NCBI RefSeq assembly: GCF_025602895.1
Contig: NW_026516524.1
Coordinates: 1-26,562, forward strand
Source of the DNA: Polychytrium aggregatum
Taxonomy: Eukaryota > Chytridiomycota > Chytridiomycetes > Polychytriales
Length of the DNA: 26,562 nt
Direction of reading: 5' to 3'
Made by a program: the position numbers and the translations under genes. The notes under the pieces were generated by a model. That model was given only the letters and a program-made list of their open reading frames with translations, did no database searches and was not told where the DNA came from. Numbering within the stretch: position 1 is the first letter of the stretch; each line of letters begins with the position of its first letter. Positions 25,645-26,562 of this stretch are shown piece by piece.

Positions 25645-26050
25645 ACAAGCGCAAGGACGAAGACCAAGTCTTGGTATGCGCTTTATTAGCTTTTAGCCCC
25701 GAACCACCAAAGAACAAGTTTTGTTCGAACTGGTGTTCAACATAGGCTCAGACATGCAGGGCTATTTATAGACCGGGAGAGGTCGAGGGGCCAAAGTGGC
25801 GAGAAGGTGGAGCATCACAGAGACGCGAGAAGGGGGTGCGAGAGTGGCTGGTGTGCAAGCGAGAGAGGCTTGGCACAGCCCGGGACATGTGCCGAGCGGT
25901 GGGGGAGGCAGGAAATCCAGTAGACGCGGGTGGCAACGGCGCGTGCTCATGCATGGGGGGCAAACAAACACGTGGTGGACTCATGATTGGTGCGGAGGGA
26001 GAGAGCATGCGGGACAATCTCATTGGTCCGTTGTGATGCTGGTCATCACA
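25633..26050 (-). repeat. LTR of a second Ty3/gypsy family (418 bp)
   Basis: Read on the minus strand it starts TGTGATGACC right after a polypurine tract and ends CTCCTCACA, giving TGTGA/TCACA inverted ends. It holds a good TATA box (TATAAATAG at 25770-25762) and an AATAAA signal at 25687-25682, in the right order for an LTR. It is unrelated to the 309-bp LTR on the left. The expected 5-bp target duplication is GTGCC (25628-25632), whose partner lies outside the window. Confidence 0.85.
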
Positions 26051-26063
26051 CTATCTCCTCCTT
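26051..26063 (-). other. Polypurine tract of the second gypsy element
   Basis: On the minus strand AAGGAGGAGATAG lies directly before the LTR's TGTG and overlaps the pol stop region, as expected. Confidence 0.75.
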
Positions 26064-26562
26064 AAACTACGGCGTGTTCCATCTTGAGTTCTCTGGGGCC
26101 AGGCTGTCTGGGTAGCGTCGGTGGTACTCCCGCGGCCACCGTTGGGGCAAAGACAATGTCGGCGGGCTCCCAACTTCGATCGGTGGACCGGGTAGCCTTT
26201 CCAATCGATGAGATAGTGCAGCTTTCCGCGCACGAACTTGGAGTCTAAGATCTCTTCGACCTCCCACTCCAAGTTCCCATCGATGACCACCGCAGGGGGC
26301 GGCGCTTGCACCCGACCCGGAAGCGAGTTCTTCTTGTAGGGCTCAAGAAGAGACACATGGAACACCGGGTGCACCTTTATGTCCTTTGGCAAGTCCAGGC
26401 GGAAAGCCAATGTCCCGACGGCCTCGAGGATGGTGAATGGTCCAATCCTCTGGTAATCCAGCTTCTTGCTTGGGCGAGTGGTGCTGATGTTACGAGTCAG
26501 CACCCAGACTTGATCGCCCGGACGCAAGTCGGGAGCCTGGGACCTCCGGAGATCTGAGAAGT
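26062..26562 (-). pseudogene. Ty3/gypsy Pol C-terminus (integrase end and chromodomain), frameshifted
   Basis: The frame runs in from the right edge. It shows the integrase C-terminal region (A-P-D-L-R-P-G-D-Q-V-W, then [16 protein letters not shown]) and then a chromodomain (V-E-E-I-L-D-S, L-I-D-W-K-G-Y-P). After G-Y-P, at about 26170-26189, the reading frame is lost. The expected W-E-P-A continuation is in another frame, which reaches a TAA at 26062-26064 next to the polypurine tract. One base has been gained or two lost. The element is therefore probably inactive unless the shift is a sequencing error. It is clearly different from the left-hand family. Confidence 0.85.

Overview
The window looks like a piece of a fungal genome, possibly from an early-diverging (chytrid-type) fungus. 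The evidence is short spliceosomal introns with GTAAGT / CTAAC / YAG signals, a TKL-kinase/STAND/WD40 receptor-like gene, and Ty3/gypsy chromoviral retrotransposons. The species and the exact fungal lineage are inference. A block of about 10.5 kb of intronless, tightly packed genes in the middle has the content of a nucleocytoplasmic large DNA virus (NCLDV, Nucleocytoviricota) and is best read as an endogenous giant-virus segment. The reverse possibility, a viral genome carrying host genes and retroelements, is not formally excluded.

Layout. (1) Positions 1-8765 hold a tandem Ty3/gypsy arrangement. A 5'-incomplete copy with RT-RNase H-integrase-chromodomain (to 3289) shares one 309-bp LTR (3299-3607) with a full copy: PBS, gag, -1 frameshift site, pol, second LTR at 8457-8765. 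The repeat period is 5158 bp. (2) Positions 8766-13310 are host-type sequence. A small intron-bearing gene encoding a hydrophobic protein lies just right of the LTR. It converges on a two-exon, 1205-residue gene (minus strand) that joins a tyrosine-kinase-like kinase, a winged-helix/helical region typical of fungal NACHT proteins but without a P-loop, nearly identical WD40 repeats and an EEARKA coiled coil. (3) Positions 13308-14227 are non-coding as far as I can see and contain two degenerate tRNA-like motifs. (4) Positions 14228-24776 hold twelve viral-type genes on both strands: a small membrane protein, a Sel1-repeat protein, TFIIS, a Cys-containing membrane protein, an L1R/F9L-type membrane protein, an F-box protein, an RNA-ligase-like protein with lost catalytic residues, ribonucleotide reductase R2, a coiled-coil protein, TFIIB, a small Pro/Thr-rich membrane protein and PCNA. 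(5) Positions 24870-25632 hold a TATA-box promoter, a long leader, and an unknown ORF cut by the LTR (25633-26050) of a second, decayed gypsy element on the minus strand that runs off the right edge.

How it fits together. The viral block supplies functions that NCLDVs bring for cytoplasmic transcription (TFIIB and TFIIS partner a viral RNA polymerase), nucleotide supply (R2), replication (PCNA) and virion membranes (three or four membrane proteins). The key residues of R2 and of the TFIIS zinc ribbon are present, and no frame is broken across the twelve genes. An A-run followed by a CRC..TAAG motif recurs upstream of at least four of these genes, usually 33-40 bases before the ATG, and is a candidate viral promoter. 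No capsid, polymerase or packaging gene lies in the window, so the element must extend further or be partial.
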